Assembly (NCBI GenBank): GCA_021838065.1 | Contig: JAKCEJ010000059.1 | Location: 1 to 11,346 of the forward strand | Origin: Pseudomonadota bacterium | GTDB lineage: Bacteria > Pseudomonadota > Gammaproteobacteria > Steroidobacterales > Steroidobacteraceae | Reading direction: 5' to 3' | DNA length: 11,346 nt | The notes under the pieces: generated by a model | What the model was told of the DNA's origin: nothing | What the model saw: only the letters and a program-made list of their open reading frames with translations | The model's database searches: none | In this document: one piece after another, positions 1 through 7,248 of the stretch | Layout of the letters: each line of letters starts with the position of its first letter | Position numbering within the stretch: the stretch's first letter is position 1 | Program-made: the position numbers and the translations under genes

Positions 1-378
1 CCCTGGCTGCTGCCGCTGTTCGCCGCGGCCCGTGATCCGAGCGCGACCGCGGCGGCGCGCCTCGGCATCGGGCTGCTGTGGCTCGCGGCGGCGTACCAGT
101 TCTTCGACGGCCTCAATCTCGGCAGCAGCATGTGCCTGCGTGGGGCGGGGGACGTGCGCGTGCCCGCGGCGCTGATCTTCCCGACGTGCTGGCTCGTTTT
201 CCTGCCGCTCGCGCATGCCTTCACGTTCGCGCCGGGGCAGGGGTGGTTCCACTTTCTGCCGCAGTTCGGCTGGGGCGCCCGCGGCGGCTGGAGCGCGGTG
301 ATCATTTACGTGGTGCTGCTCGGGACGTCTCTGTTTCTGCGCTGGCGCTCGCGCGCCTGGCAGCGCATCCGCCTCTAG
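1..378 (+). CDS. MATE-family multidrug/cation antiporter, C-terminal part
   Basis: The reading frame is open from the first base to TAG at 376-378, giving the last 125 residues of a membrane protein whose start lies outside the window. The sequence shows a hydrophobic helix, then YQFFDGLNLGSS followed by LRGAGDVRVPA. A Q/D-G pair followed by LRGxGDxRxP is the typical signature of the penultimate helices of the MATE family. Two further hydrophobic stretches and a basic tail (RWRSRAWQRIRL) follow, as at the cytoplasmic end of such transporters. MATE proteins export drugs or organic cations across the inner membrane in exchange for Na+ or H+. The substrate cannot be told from this fragment. The downstream gene on this strand is a pseudogene, so no operon role can be argued. 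Family assignment is fairly sure; no gene symbol is justified. Confidence 0.82.
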   Translation, partial: PWLLPLFAAARDPSATAAARLGIGLLWLAAAYQFFDGLNLGSSMCLRGAGDVRVPAALIFPTCWLVFLPLAHAFTFAPGQGWFHFLPQFGWGARGGWSAVIIYVVLLGTSLFLRWRSRAWQRIRL

Positions 379-381
379 CGC

Positions 382-405
382 CCGGGCGGACCGGGACCGC
401 CCCGG
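382..405 (+). terminator. GC hairpin just after the MATE gene, possible weak terminator
   Basis: CCGGGCGG at 382-389 can pair with CCGCCCCGG at 397-405 with one bulged C and a 7-base loop. It begins three bases after the MATE stop codon. There is no T-run after it, so it is not a standard intrinsic terminator. In DNA this GC-rich such a stem could arise by chance. Confidence 0.2.
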
Positions 406-450
406 AGGCGGCAGCAGCGGTGGGGCCGGGATCGATTCACCACGACAGGG

Positions 451-1256
451 CTGAAATTGAGACGAGACGGTCCGCGCGCTGCTCGCGCTCGGGCTGAGCG
501 TGGCGCTCAGCGCAGCTTGAGGCGCCGCCCCGACGTGGCGGTGGTGGTCTGCGGCGAGCACCCGTACGCCGAGTTCGAGGGCGACGTGAGGAATCTCGAC
601 TTCACCGGTGCGCCGCCCGGTGCGATCTCAGCCTGCTGCGGCGCCTGCGGGTCGCGCACCTCCCGGTGGTGTCGGTGTTTCTTTCCGGGCGGCCGCTGTG
701 GGTCAATCCCGAGATCGACGCCTCGAGCGCGTTCGTGGCCGCGTGGTTGCCCGGCACCGAGGGGGAAGGCGTTGTCGATGTGCTCTTGCGCGCGCCGAGC
801 GGCCGGGTCCGTTTCGATTTCCACGGCACACTGCCCTTCGCCTGGCCGCGCACGGCGCTGCAGTTCGGGCTCGACACCCCGGAGGAGCCGCTCTTTCCGG
901 TCGGCTACGGACTGCGCGATGCGTCGGACGGCAATCTGGCGCACCTTGCGACCCGCGGCGGCGCGCCCCGCGCGCCCCGGATCAGTGCCCGCACCTTATT
1001 CGCGGCCGGCCACAGCGGCGCCGGCTGGCATTGGTCAGTATCCGGGGACGCCGCTGCCCGCATCCTGACGTACGGCATCGGTTTTTTCCCGACGGCACCG
1101 TACGGGTCGTTGAAGCGCCGCACCCTGCCCGATATTCTCGCGGCTACCGGCGCGGCGGATCCGCGCTGGCGACGTGGCGCGGAGGCACTCGTGTCCTCAT
1201 TCATCTTCTGCCGCACGCCGGGCACCCAGCCGACGCCCGATCGCGCGGGCACATGA
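451..1256 (+). pseudogene. Remnant of a secreted GH3 beta-glucosidase (internal deletion plus frameshifts)
   Basis: Pieces of one glycoside hydrolase family 3 protein are spread over several frames. At 454-465 a KLRR-like start (ATG replaced by CTG) is followed, one frame over at 467-517, by TVRALLALGLSVALSAA, which looks like a signal peptide and runs into TGA at 518-520. From about 525, in another frame, comes DVAVVVCGEHPYAEFEGD and RNLDFTG, the start of the GH3 C-terminal alpha/beta domain. Near 615-623 the frame changes again and continues DLSLLRRLR, VVSVFLSGRPLWVNPEID, AFVAAWLPGTEGEGV, LPFAWPR and PLFPVGYGLR, then a piece like the ExoP-type tail (RTLFAAGHSGAGWHWSV). From about 1070 likeness is weak and may shift frame once more (DGTVRVVEA, WRGGTRVLI). 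The whole N-terminal barrel domain, with the catalytic aspartate, is missing. Intact relatives are secreted or periplasmic exo-beta-glucosidases of roughly 800 residues. This copy cannot make an active enzyme as written. Confidence 0.8.
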
Positions 1257-2395
1257 GCGGCGAATCGCATGCCGCCGTGCGCAGGGCATACCAACAGCTG
1301 CGCCGCTGGCTGCTGCAGGATGCCTACCCCCGGTGGGCGGCGGCCGGTTGGGATCACGCCGGTGGAGGGTTTCACGAGCGGCTCGCGCCGGCCGGTCCCG
1401 TCCTGACCGATGCGCGCCGCGCCCGGGTGCAGCTGCGCCAGATCTACAGTTTCGCGCGCGCCGCGCCTCTCGGCTGGAGCGGCGACCCGCGCCCGCTCGT
1501 CAGCGACGGGCTCGATCACGTGTACGCGCGCTATCGCCGCGCCGACGGGTTGTTTCGCGCGCTGCTCGGCCCCGACGGCGCGGTGCGAGAGGAGCGGGCG
1601 CTGCTCTACGACCAGGCGTTCGCGCTGCTTGCGCTCGCCGAGGCGCATCGCCTGCTGGGACCGGCGGCCGGTTGCGCGGCGCGCGCCGCCGAGCTCCTCG
1701 ATCGCATGGCGCATCGGCTCGGCGGCGGTGAGGCGTTTCGGACCGACACCGACAGCGGCGCGGACGCGGCGCTGCTTGCCAACCCGCACATGCATCTGCT
1801 CGAGGCAGCGCTCGCCTGGGCCGAGGTGGACGGCGCGCCACGCTGGCGGCGCCTCTCCGAGGGGCTCGCCCGGCTCGCCCTCGAGCGCTGGATCGATCCG
1901 GCGAGCGGTGCGCTGCGTGAGCGGTACGAATCCCCGGGCGCCGGGGCGCCGCAGCGCACCGGCCTCATCGAGCCAGGACATCAGTTCGAGTGGGCCGGGC
2001 TGTTGCTGCGCTTCGATGCCGGCTCCCCGCCGCTGCGCGAGGCGGCGCTGCGGCTGGTGCAGATCGGGGAAGCCCACGGCCTGCGGGACGGTTTCGCAGT
2101 GAACGCGCTGGCCGAGGACCTGACGGTTCACGATCCCGAGGCACGCCTCTGGCCGCAGACCGAGCGGATCAAGACGCTGGCCCGCCTGGCCGCCTCGGGT
2201 GCCGAATCAGACGCCTGGTCGCCTGTGGCGGAGGCGGCCGAAGCGCTGCGCGCCTATCTCGCCATCACGCCCGGGTTGTGGTTCGACCGGCGCAGGCCCG
2301 ACGGCGCGTTCGTTTCCGAGCCCTCTCCGGCGAGCAGCTTCTATCACATCGTCGGTGCGATCGGCACGCTCGGTGAGGCGCTCGGGGGCCACTGA
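1253..2395 (+). CDS. AGE-family sugar epimerase/isomerase
   Basis: This 380-residue protein has the normal length and layout of the N-acylglucosamine 2-epimerase superfamily, an (alpha/alpha)6 barrel acting on free or phosphorylated sugars. Visible family landmarks are RQIYSFA near residue 65, NPHMHLLEA at 177-185, EPGHQFEWAGLLL around 241-253, RLWPQTERIKT near 303-313 and SSFYHIV at 362-368. His179, His243 and His365 fit the histidines that line the active site in this fold. I chose ATG 1253 because homology begins right after it (YQQLRRWLLQDAYPRW); the same frame is open further upstream but without likeness. The ATG overlaps the TGA that ends the GH3 remnant, and no good Shine-Dalgarno is seen. 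Context (GH3 remnant, LacI-type remnant) suggests an epimerase or isomerase for mannose, glucose or a disaccharide, but sequence alone does not separate mannose isomerase, cellobiose/mannobiose 2-epimerase and GlcNAc 2-epimerase. It appears intact. Confidence 0.85.
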   Translation: MSGESHAAVRRAYQQLRRWLLQDAYPRWAAAGWDHAGGGFHERLAPAGPVLTDARRARVQLRQIYSFARAAPLGWSGDPRPLVSDGLDHVYARYRRADGLFRALLGPDGAVREERALLYDQAFALLALAEAHRLLGPAAGCAARAAELLDRMAHRLGGGEAFRTDTDSGADAALLANPHMHLLEAALAWAEVDGAPRWRRLSEGLARLALERWIDPASGALRERYESPGAGAPQRTGLIEPGHQFEWAGLLLRFDAGSPPLREAALRLVQIGEAHGLRDGFAVNALAEDLTVHDPEARLWPQTERIKTLARLAASGAESDAWSPVAEAAEALRAYLAITPGLWFDRRRPDGAFVSEPSPASSFYHIVGAIGTLGEALGGH

Positions 2396-2425
2396 ACAGC
2401 GTTTCGCGCGCCGCCGCGGAGCATC

Positions 2426-3222
2426 TCAGGCCGCACTCGGCGGCGCCGGGTCGATCGAGCCGCGCTCGATGAGCTCGAGATCGAGGCGCGGCCGCGGCGT
2501 CGGCTGCGGCCAGCCGCGCCGGTGAGGCTTGTGTTGGATGATCAGATCGGCGGCCACGCGCCCGATCGCGCGCACCGGCTGGCGGACCGTGGTGAGCTGC
2601 GGCCAGATCATGGTCGCCACGGGAGCATCGTCGAAGCCGACGATCGAGAGCGCCTGCGGCAGTGCGAGGCTCATCTGCCGGGCGACGCGCACAGCCGCCG
2701 CAGCCACGTCGTTGCTGGCGAAGATGCCGGTTGGCCGGTCAGGCCCGTGCAGGAGCCGCCGCGCACACTCAAGACCGTCGGCGAACTCGAAGTTGCCGGT
2801 CTGCAGCAGCTGCGGGTCGATGGCCAGGCCGCGCGCGCGCATCACGTCGGTGAAGCCGAGGTAGCGCTGTTCGGTGGCGCGGTGTCCGGCGCGGCGGAGC
2901 ATGAAGGCGATGCGCCGGTGGCCGCGCTCGATCAGCTCGGTCGTGAGCCGACGGGCGGCCACTCGTGCATCGGTGCGATGTGCGCCGCCGGCAGGTCGCT
3001 GAGCGGCGGCAGCAGAATCACCCCCTCGAGGCGCAGCGGGCGCAGGAGCGTGCTCGCGTCGCGGCCCAGCCCGGGGCTGGCGCTCTCGAGCGGCTCGACC
3101 ATCAGGGACAGGCTCGACTCGCGGCAGCGCTGCACCGCGCCGGTCTGAAACTCGCTGAGATCATCGCCGGGCTTGTCGTAGAACAGACCGATCAGGATCG
3201 AGCACGCGCCGGCGGTCCCGGG
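2426..3222 (-). pseudogene. LacI-family transcriptional regulator remnant (no DNA-binding domain, internal frameshift)
   Basis: Read leftward from the hemN stop, one frame gives SILIGLFYDKPGDDLSEF, AVQRCRESSLSLMVEP and LEGVILLPPLSDLPA, the opening part of a LacI/GalR sugar-binding domain, until TGA at about 2932. A second frame then gives TDARVAARRLTTELIERG, HRRIAFM, GIFASNDVAAAAV, LSIVGFDDAPVATMIWPQLT and a normal end at 2426. About 25-30 residues between SDLPA and the VGTDxRAAxR region are absent and the frame changes near 2963-2985, so a deletion lies there. The helix-turn-helix head and hinge (about 60 residues) are missing: only PGTAGAC separates the hemN TGA from the binding domain, and that TGA is in the same frame. 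Whole relatives have about 340 residues and repress sugar-use genes, releasing DNA when the sugar binds. It lies convergent to the epimerase, 30 bases away, and probably once controlled this locus. Confidence 0.82.
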
Positions 3223-4617
3223 TCAGACGACTTTGGAATAGCGCGGCGCCGCGGCGGCGGACGGAGCAGCGTGAAGATAGCGGTCGAAGCACATCGCAAC
3301 CAGCCGCAGCAGCAGCTGGCCGCGCGCGGTGGCCCGGATCGCCGTGCGGCCGATCTCGACCAGCCCGTCGTCCGCGAGCGCGCGCAGCTCGCCGAGCGCC
3401 TCGGCAAAGTAGGATTCGAACTCGACACCGTGACGCGACTCGATCGCCGCGATGTCGATTTGCCCCTGACACATCATCCGCTGAATGACATCCGCGCGCA
3501 GCACGTCATCGGCATCGAGCGCCAGGCCCCGCCATACCGGCAGCTCTCCTGAGTCGACGGCCGCCTCCCAGCCGGGCAGGTCGCGGGGGTTCTGGCTGAA
3601 GCTCGCGCCGATGTGGCTGATGGCGCTCACCCCGAGCCCGAGCAGGTCGCAATCGGCGTGGGTGGTGTAGCCCATGAAGTTGCGCTGCAGTCCGCCGGCG
3701 GCGCGCGCGCGCGCCAGGTCGTCCTCCGGCAGGGCGAAGTGATCCATGCCGATGTACTGATAGCCGGCGGCGGTCAGCGACTCGATCGCCAGGCGCAACA
3801 GCGCGATGCGGGTGGCCGGGTGCGGCAGAAACGTCGTGTCGAGCTGGCGCTGCGGTTTGAACAGCTCGGGCAGATGCGCATAGCCATACACGGCCAGACG
3901 GTCCGGCCGCGCCGCGATCACCGTGTGCAGGGTGTGCGCGAAGCCCTCGAGCGTCTGCAGCGGCAGGCCGTAGATCAGATCGACGTTGACCGAGCGCAAG
4001 CCGCTCGCGCGGCACGCCTCGATCACCGCCAGGGTTTCCTCCACGCTCTGGATGCGGTTGACGGCCCGCTGCACCTGCGGATCGAAATCCTGCACGCCGA
4101 GGCTGGCGCGGTTGAAGCCGAGCGCGGCGAGCTCCGCGATGTCCGCCGGGCGCACGGTGCGCGGATCGAGCTCGATGGAGAAATCCCGCTCGGGCCGCGT
4201 GCTCAGGCGGAACTGCCGCCGCAGCGCCTCGAGCAGCGCGCCGATCTGGGCCGGACGGAAGAAGTTCGGGGTGCCGCCGCCGAGGTGCACTTGCAGCACC
4301 TCGCGCTGCCGGTCGATGAGCGGCGCCACTGCGGCGGCCTCGCTGAGCAGCCGCTCGAGGTAGCGCTCCCCGCGCGCCGCATCGCGCGTGATCACTCGGT
4401 TGCAGCCGCAATAAAAGCAGGGGCTGGCGCAGAACGGCATGTGCGCGTAGATCGACAGCGCGTGACCGCTGGCATTGCTGCGGCGGATGTACTCGCGCAG
4501 CTGCGCCGCGCCGAATGCGGCTGTGAACTGCGGGGCGGTCGGGTAGGAGGTATAGCGCGGCCCGGGCCGGTCGTAGCGGCGCAGCAGTTCGGGATCGAAA
4601 GTCAGCGGGCTCGTCAT
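3223..4617 (-). CDS. hemN: Oxygen-independent coproporphyrinogen III oxidase
   Basis: This radical-SAM enzyme decarboxylates two propionate side chains of coproporphyrinogen III to give protoporphyrinogen IX in haem synthesis without oxygen, in the cytoplasm. The 464-residue product shows RYDRPGPRYTSYPTAP at the N-terminus, the iron-sulfur motif Cys63-x3-Cys67-x2-Cys70 followed by Gly-Cys72 (PFCASPCFYCGC), the SAM-binding HLGGGTPNF, and FSIELDPRTV, NRASLGVQDFD, DLIYGLPLQT and YGYAHLP. The tail MCFDRYLH...YSKVV matches the usual C-terminal end of HemN rather than HemW, so the gene is complete. E. coli HemN has 457 residues. I chose ATG 4617 (MTSPLTFDPELLRRYD); an ATG at 4626 in frame is also possible. 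It is divergent from the rhomboid gene, and downstream lies the LacI remnant. No TTGAT-N4-ATCAA FNR site is seen upstream. Confidence 0.95.
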   Translation of the reverse strand: MTSPLTFDPELLRRYDRPGPRYTSYPTAPQFTAAFGAAQLREYIRRSNASGHALSIYAHMPFCASPCFYCGCNRVITRDAARGERYLERLLSEAAAVAPLIDRQREVLQVHLGGGTPNFFRPAQIGALLEALRRQFRLSTRPERDFSIELDPRTVRPADIAELAALGFNRASLGVQDFDPQVQRAVNRIQSVEETLAVIEACRASGLRSVNVDLIYGLPLQTLEGFAHTLHTVIAARPDRLAVYGYAHLPELFKPQRQLDTTFLPHPATRIALLRLAIESLTAAGYQYIGMDHFALPEDDLARARAAGGLQRNFMGYTTHADCDLLGLGVSAISHIGASFSQNPRDLPGWEAAVDSGELPVWRGLALDADDVLRADVIQRMMCQGQIDIAAIESRHGVEFESYFAEALGELRALADDGLVEIGRTAIRATARGQLLLRLVAMCFDRYLHAAPSAAAAPRYSKVV

Positions 4618-4798
4618 GCCATCCATCCGTCGGCCGTCGGGCGCGGCCCAAAACATGATGGAGCAAGCGCCCGGCGTCGGCCATAGGTACAAGTCGGCCA
4701 CGGTCAGGCTCACGGTTGCCACCTGTGGCGCGGAGACCCGGCTGGGGCTTGCGCAGCGCGCCGCGTGCGGCGGCGGACCGTTGTGCCATCATTGCCCA
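4618..4798. promoter_or_regulatory. Divergent intergenic region between hemN and the rhomboid gene
   Basis: These 181 bases must hold promoters for both hemN (leftward) and the rhomboid gene (rightward), because the genes diverge. I see no convincing -35/-10 pair, no FNR-type palindrome and no strong inverted repeat. CACGGT occurs twice within about 15 bases (near 4699 and 4711), which may be chance. Confidence 0.35.
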
Positions 4799-5731
4799 AT
4801 GGCTGAGCATGACGCGGGTGCGCGGGCACCTGCCGCGATGGAGGGCGTGAGCGAGCCGGAGGTCGAGGTCTATCGCTCCCGGCGGCGCCGCCTGTGCGAG
4901 GAGCGGGCGTTCGTGCTCGCTGCGGTGGGAATACCGAGTCAGGTCGTGCCCTTCCAGGGGCGGTTTCTGCTGCAGGTCGCCACGCGCGACGCCGTGCGGG
5001 CGGCGGCGCAGCTCGATGAGTACGATCGCGAAAATCCGCCGCCGCGGACCGAGCCGCAGCCTCTTGCGCCACGGCTCTTTGCGCACGCGTGGGTGGGCTG
5101 CGTTGGCTACGCCGCATGGCTGCTGGGCGTCGCCTACGCGCTGTCCAACGGATTGGTTCGCCTCGATGCCTTCAACCGCGGCGAGATGTACGGAGCGGCC
5201 GTTCGCGGCGGCCAGTGGTGGCGCGCATGGACGTCGCTGACGCTGCACCTCAGCGCAGCGCACCTCGCCGGGAACCTGCTCGTCGGGTTGTGGTTCGGTT
5301 ATCTCGCCGGCCGTCAGTTCGGCGTCGGCACCGCCTGGGTGCTGATCGTCCTCGGCGGTGGACTCGCCAACCTGCTCGAGGGGCTGATTGGCCCGCCCGG
5401 ATATCGCTCCGCAGGCGCCTCGACCGCGGTGTTCACCGCACTCGGGATGATGGCCGCGCACACGTGGTGGACGCGCCGTGGCGCGCGCCAGAGCTGGCTG
5501 CGTGAATGGATTCCACTCGGTGCGGGCCTGATGCTGCTCGGCTGGCTCGGGTCGGGCGGTCGGCACACCGACACCATGGCGCACGTGCTGGGCTTCAGTT
5601 TCGGCGTCCTGTTGGGCTGGGGCGCGGCCTGGCCGCTCATCGATCGGCGGCTCGAGCGCGTGCCGCAGTGGCTGCCCGGACTCGCAGCGATGCTCATCAT
5701 GGCCCTCGCCTGGGCCCGGGCGCTCGCCTAG
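4799..5731 (+). CDS. Rhomboid-family intramembrane serine protease
   Basis: Rhomboids cut membrane proteins inside the bilayer with a Ser-His dyad. This 310-residue protein starts with about 80 soluble residues (RRRRLCEERAFVLAAVGIPS and a QLDEYDRENPP end), a small domain common ahead of proteobacterial rhomboids. It is followed by about six to seven hydrophobic helices. Seen motifs are WWRAWTSLTLHLSAAHLAGN with the helix-2 His and Asn, GASTAVFTALG with nucleophile Ser208, and MAHVLGFSFGVLLG with His262. The 54-residue Ser-to-His spacing is close to that of E. coli GlpG (201 and 254), so the enzyme is probably active. The substrate is unknown. ATG 4799 is the preferred start; ATG 4838 is an alternative, and neither has a clear ribosome binding site. 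The frame stays open upstream, but that part overlaps hemN. It ends 3 bases before the convergent lipoprotein gene's stop. Confidence 0.9.
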   Translation: MAEHDAGARAPAAMEGVSEPEVEVYRSRRRRLCEERAFVLAAVGIPSQVVPFQGRFLLQVATRDAVRAAAQLDEYDRENPPPRTEPQPLAPRLFAHAWVGCVGYAAWLLGVAYALSNGLVRLDAFNRGEMYGAAVRGGQWWRAWTSLTLHLSAAHLAGNLLVGLWFGYLAGRQFGVGTAWVLIVLGGGLANLLEGLIGPPGYRSAGASTAVFTALGMMAAHTWWTRRGARQSWLREWIPLGAGLMLLGWLGSGGRHTDTMAHVLGFSFGVLLGWGAAWPLIDRRLERVPQWLPGLAAMLIMALAWARALA

Positions 5732-5734
5732 CGC

Positions 5735-6490
5735 TCAGTCGCTGGTCGGCAGCAGGACCGGTGGGGCGGCGTTCGGGTTGCGCCGATACCGGCGGGTCAG
5801 GCGTACGTCGATGCCGTGGCCGCTCAAGTGCAGGGTCATTGCGAGCTCCCCGTCCGGCGCGAGCGCGAAGCGCTCCGTGAGCCGCGGGCCGAGCAGCGGC
5901 AGGATCTGGATGAGGAAGGCCTGCCCGTCCCAGCCGCAGACCTCATTCGCCGGGCTCTTGCCGAAGGTCATGGCGGTGGTTATGCCGAGACTGCACTGCT
6001 GCGAGCCGGCGGCGCTGCGCACCGTGACCAGGCCGGGCGTCATGCCGATGCCGAGGTAATCGCCCACCGGCACGTGCGCGATGAATTCGCGCACCCAGGC
6101 TGCACCGAGCAGGGGTGCGCTCACCTCAACACTGGGCTCCTGCACCGCATTCGCGCCGCCGGCGTCCGCGCCGGCGGGCGGGGTCCCCGCGCTTTGGCCG
6201 CCGTCCTGCGCCGGCCGCTGCCGCGGGCGGCGCTCGGGCTCTGGGGGCCGCTGCGCGGCCCGACCGGCCGCCTGGCGAGCCCGCGCCACGAGCCGGCGCA
6301 GCTGTGCCTCCAGGCTGTTCACCGCGGCATCGACGTGCTCACTGTTCGCCGGATCGAGCGTCCAGTTGCCGGCGAGCTGCGGCGGGTTCGGCGGTGGGAC
6401 GGCTTTCAGCTGGACCGTCCCGCATCCGCTCAAGCTCGCGGCGAGCGCTGCCGCGCACAGGCACAGCACACGGGAGGAGTGGGTGGGCAT
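5735..6490 (-). CDS. Putative outer-membrane lipoprotein, function unknown
   Basis: The 251-residue product starts with a lipoprotein signal: basic N-region, hydrophobic core (VLCLCAAALAASLSGC) and lipobox L-S-G-Cys23. The residue after the cysteine is glycine, so sorting to the outer membrane is expected. The mature part begins with PPNPPQLAGNWTLDPANSEH, then a charged helix-like stretch (NSLEAQLRRLVARARQA), then a Pro/Arg/Ala-rich, probably disordered linker at about residues 80-120. A C-terminal globular domain follows, holding two cysteines (SQQCSLGIT, NEVCGWDGQAF) and ending in a hydrophilic beta-like segment (LAMTLHLSGHGIDVRLTRRYRR). I do not recognise a named family. ATG 6490 is chosen because the signal peptide begins there; the frame is open further upstream without signal character. 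It is the last gene of a minus-strand run after eda, 46 bases downstream, and may be cotranscribed with it. Confidence 0.75.
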   Translation of the reverse strand: MPTHSSRVLCLCAAALAASLSGCGTVQLKAVPPPNPPQLAGNWTLDPANSEHVDAAVNSLEAQLRRLVARARQAAGRAAQRPPEPERRPRQRPAQDGGQSAGTPPAGADAGGANAVQEPSVEVSAPLLGAAWVREFIAHVPVGDYLGIGMTPGLVTVRSAAGSQQCSLGITTAMTFGKSPANEVCGWDGQAFLIQILPLLGPRLTERFALAPDGELAMTLHLSGHGIDVRLTRRYRRNPNAAPPVLLPTSD

Positions 6491-6536
6491 AAAGAGGCGG
6501 ACCCTGGGGCTGGGGATTCGACCGTTCCGGCCGCCC

Positions 6537-7172
6537 TCAAGTTCTCGATGCCGCCGCCTGTGCCGCCAGGGTCTCGATCCGCCGCCAGTCGCGCGCCGCC
6601 AGTGCCTCCGCCGGGGAGAGCCAGGAGCCGCCCGCGCACAGCACATTGGACAGGGCCAGGTAAGAGCCGACTGTCTCCTGGGTGATCCCGCCGGTGGGAC
6701 AGAAGCGGGCCTGCGGGAACGGCCCGGCGAACGCCTTCAACAGCGCGGTGCCGCCGGCGGGCGCGGCGGGAAAGAGCTTGAAGCAATGGTAGCCGTGGGT
6801 GAGGCCCTGCATGATCTCAGAGGCGCTCGCGATGGCCGGCAGATAGGGGATGGGCGCGTGCACACCCGCCTCGAGCAGCGCCGGGGTCGCGCCGGGGGAG
6901 ATGGCGAACGTCGCGCCCGCATTGGCCGCGGCGCGCAGATCCTCGACCGACAGCACCGTGCCGGCGCCGACGGCAATGTCCGGGACGTCGTGCGCGATCG
7001 CTTCGATGGCGCCCAGCGCCCTCGCGGTCCGCAGGGTGACTTCGATGGTGCGCAGTCCGCCGCGCAGCAGCGCTCGGGCCAGGTCCGGCGCAATCGCCGG
7101 CTCCTCGATGACCACGACCGGCATCACCGGGGAGAGTCTCAGGATCCGTTCGATATCGGCGAGCGAGGGCAT
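6537..7172 (-). CDS. eda: 2-dehydro-3-deoxy-phosphogluconate (KDPG) aldolase
   Basis: KDPG aldolase splits 2-keto-3-deoxy-6-phosphogluconate into pyruvate and glyceraldehyde-3-phosphate, the last step of the Entner-Doudoroff pathway; the enzyme often also acts on 4-hydroxy-2-oxoglutarate. The 211-residue product matches the usual class I length. Seen are VMPVVVIEE near the start, IEVTLRT with Glu44 and Arg48, VGAGTVL, ATFAISPGATP, the Schiff-base lysine Lys132 in CFKLFPA, and RFCPTGGI followed by NVLCAGGSWL. These line up with E. coli Eda, whose catalytic lysine is 133. ATG 7172 (MPSLADIERIL) is chosen on homology; a TTG at 7217 would add 15 unlikely residues. No strong ribosome binding site is seen. 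It lies 76 bases after the LD-carboxypeptidase gene, with a perfect inverted repeat between them, and before a lipoprotein gene. No edd or zwf is nearby in this window. Confidence 0.95.
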   Translation of the reverse strand: MPSLADIERILRLSPVMPVVVIEEPAIAPDLARALLRGGLRTIEVTLRTARALGAIEAIAHDVPDIAVGAGTVLSVEDLRAAANAGATFAISPGATPALLEAGVHAPIPYLPAIASASEIMQGLTHGYHCFKLFPAAPAGGTALLKAFAGPFPQARFCPTGGITQETVGSYLALSNVLCAGGSWLSPAEALAARDWRRIETLAAQAAASRT

Positions 7173-7213
7173 GGGACGGGCTCGGTAGCTCTGGGTCGGA
7201 CGCGTATCGTGCA

Positions 7214-7230
7214 GCAATCGGGGCGATTGC
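7214..7230. repeat. Perfect 7-bp inverted repeat upstream of eda
   Basis: GCAATCGGGGCGATTGC reads as GCAATCG, a 3-base spacer, and its exact reverse complement. It lies 41 bases upstream of the eda ATG and 18 bases beyond the end of the carboxypeptidase gene. No T-run follows on either strand, so it fits an operator or RNA stem better than a terminator. Its arms are less GC-rich than the surrounding DNA, which makes chance a little less likely. Confidence 0.45.
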
Positions 7231-7248
7231 GATAGGGAGCGGCGGGGA

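Noticed and set aside
379..450. Search for a small gene or RNA between MATE and the GH3 remnant
   Set aside because: Only a GC-rich imperfect hairpin is visible; no start with a ribosome binding site and no RNA family signature.
608..1252. Upstream extension of the epimerase frame by about 215 codons
   Set aside because: This stretch overlaps the GH3 remnant and is Arg/Pro/Ala-rich without likeness to AGE proteins; family homology begins right after ATG 1253.
451..1256. Programmed frameshifting in the GH3 gene
   Set aside because: More than one frame change, a stop after the signal peptide, loss of the ATG and absence of the catalytic domain indicate decay, not recoding.
905..2131. Open frame of 408 codons antisense to the epimerase and GH3 remnant
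   Set aside because: The epimerase on the plus strand carries clear AGE motifs; the antisense product shows none and is compositionally a shadow.
4618..4722. 35-residue N-terminal extension of HemN
   Set aside because: HemN proteins begin close to the MTSPLTFDPELLRRYD segment; the extension runs into the divergent promoter region and has no family match.
4618..4798. Search for an FNR box controlling hemN
   Set aside because: hemN is often oxygen-regulated, but no TTGAT-N4-ATCAA or near match was seen between hemN and the rhomboid gene.
3506..5584. Open frame of 692 codons on the minus strand across hemN and the rhomboid gene
   Set aside because: It overlaps hemN in a shifted frame and runs antisense through the rhomboid gene. 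Its product is an Arg/Ala/Pro-rich low-complexity sequence, a typical GC-rich shadow.
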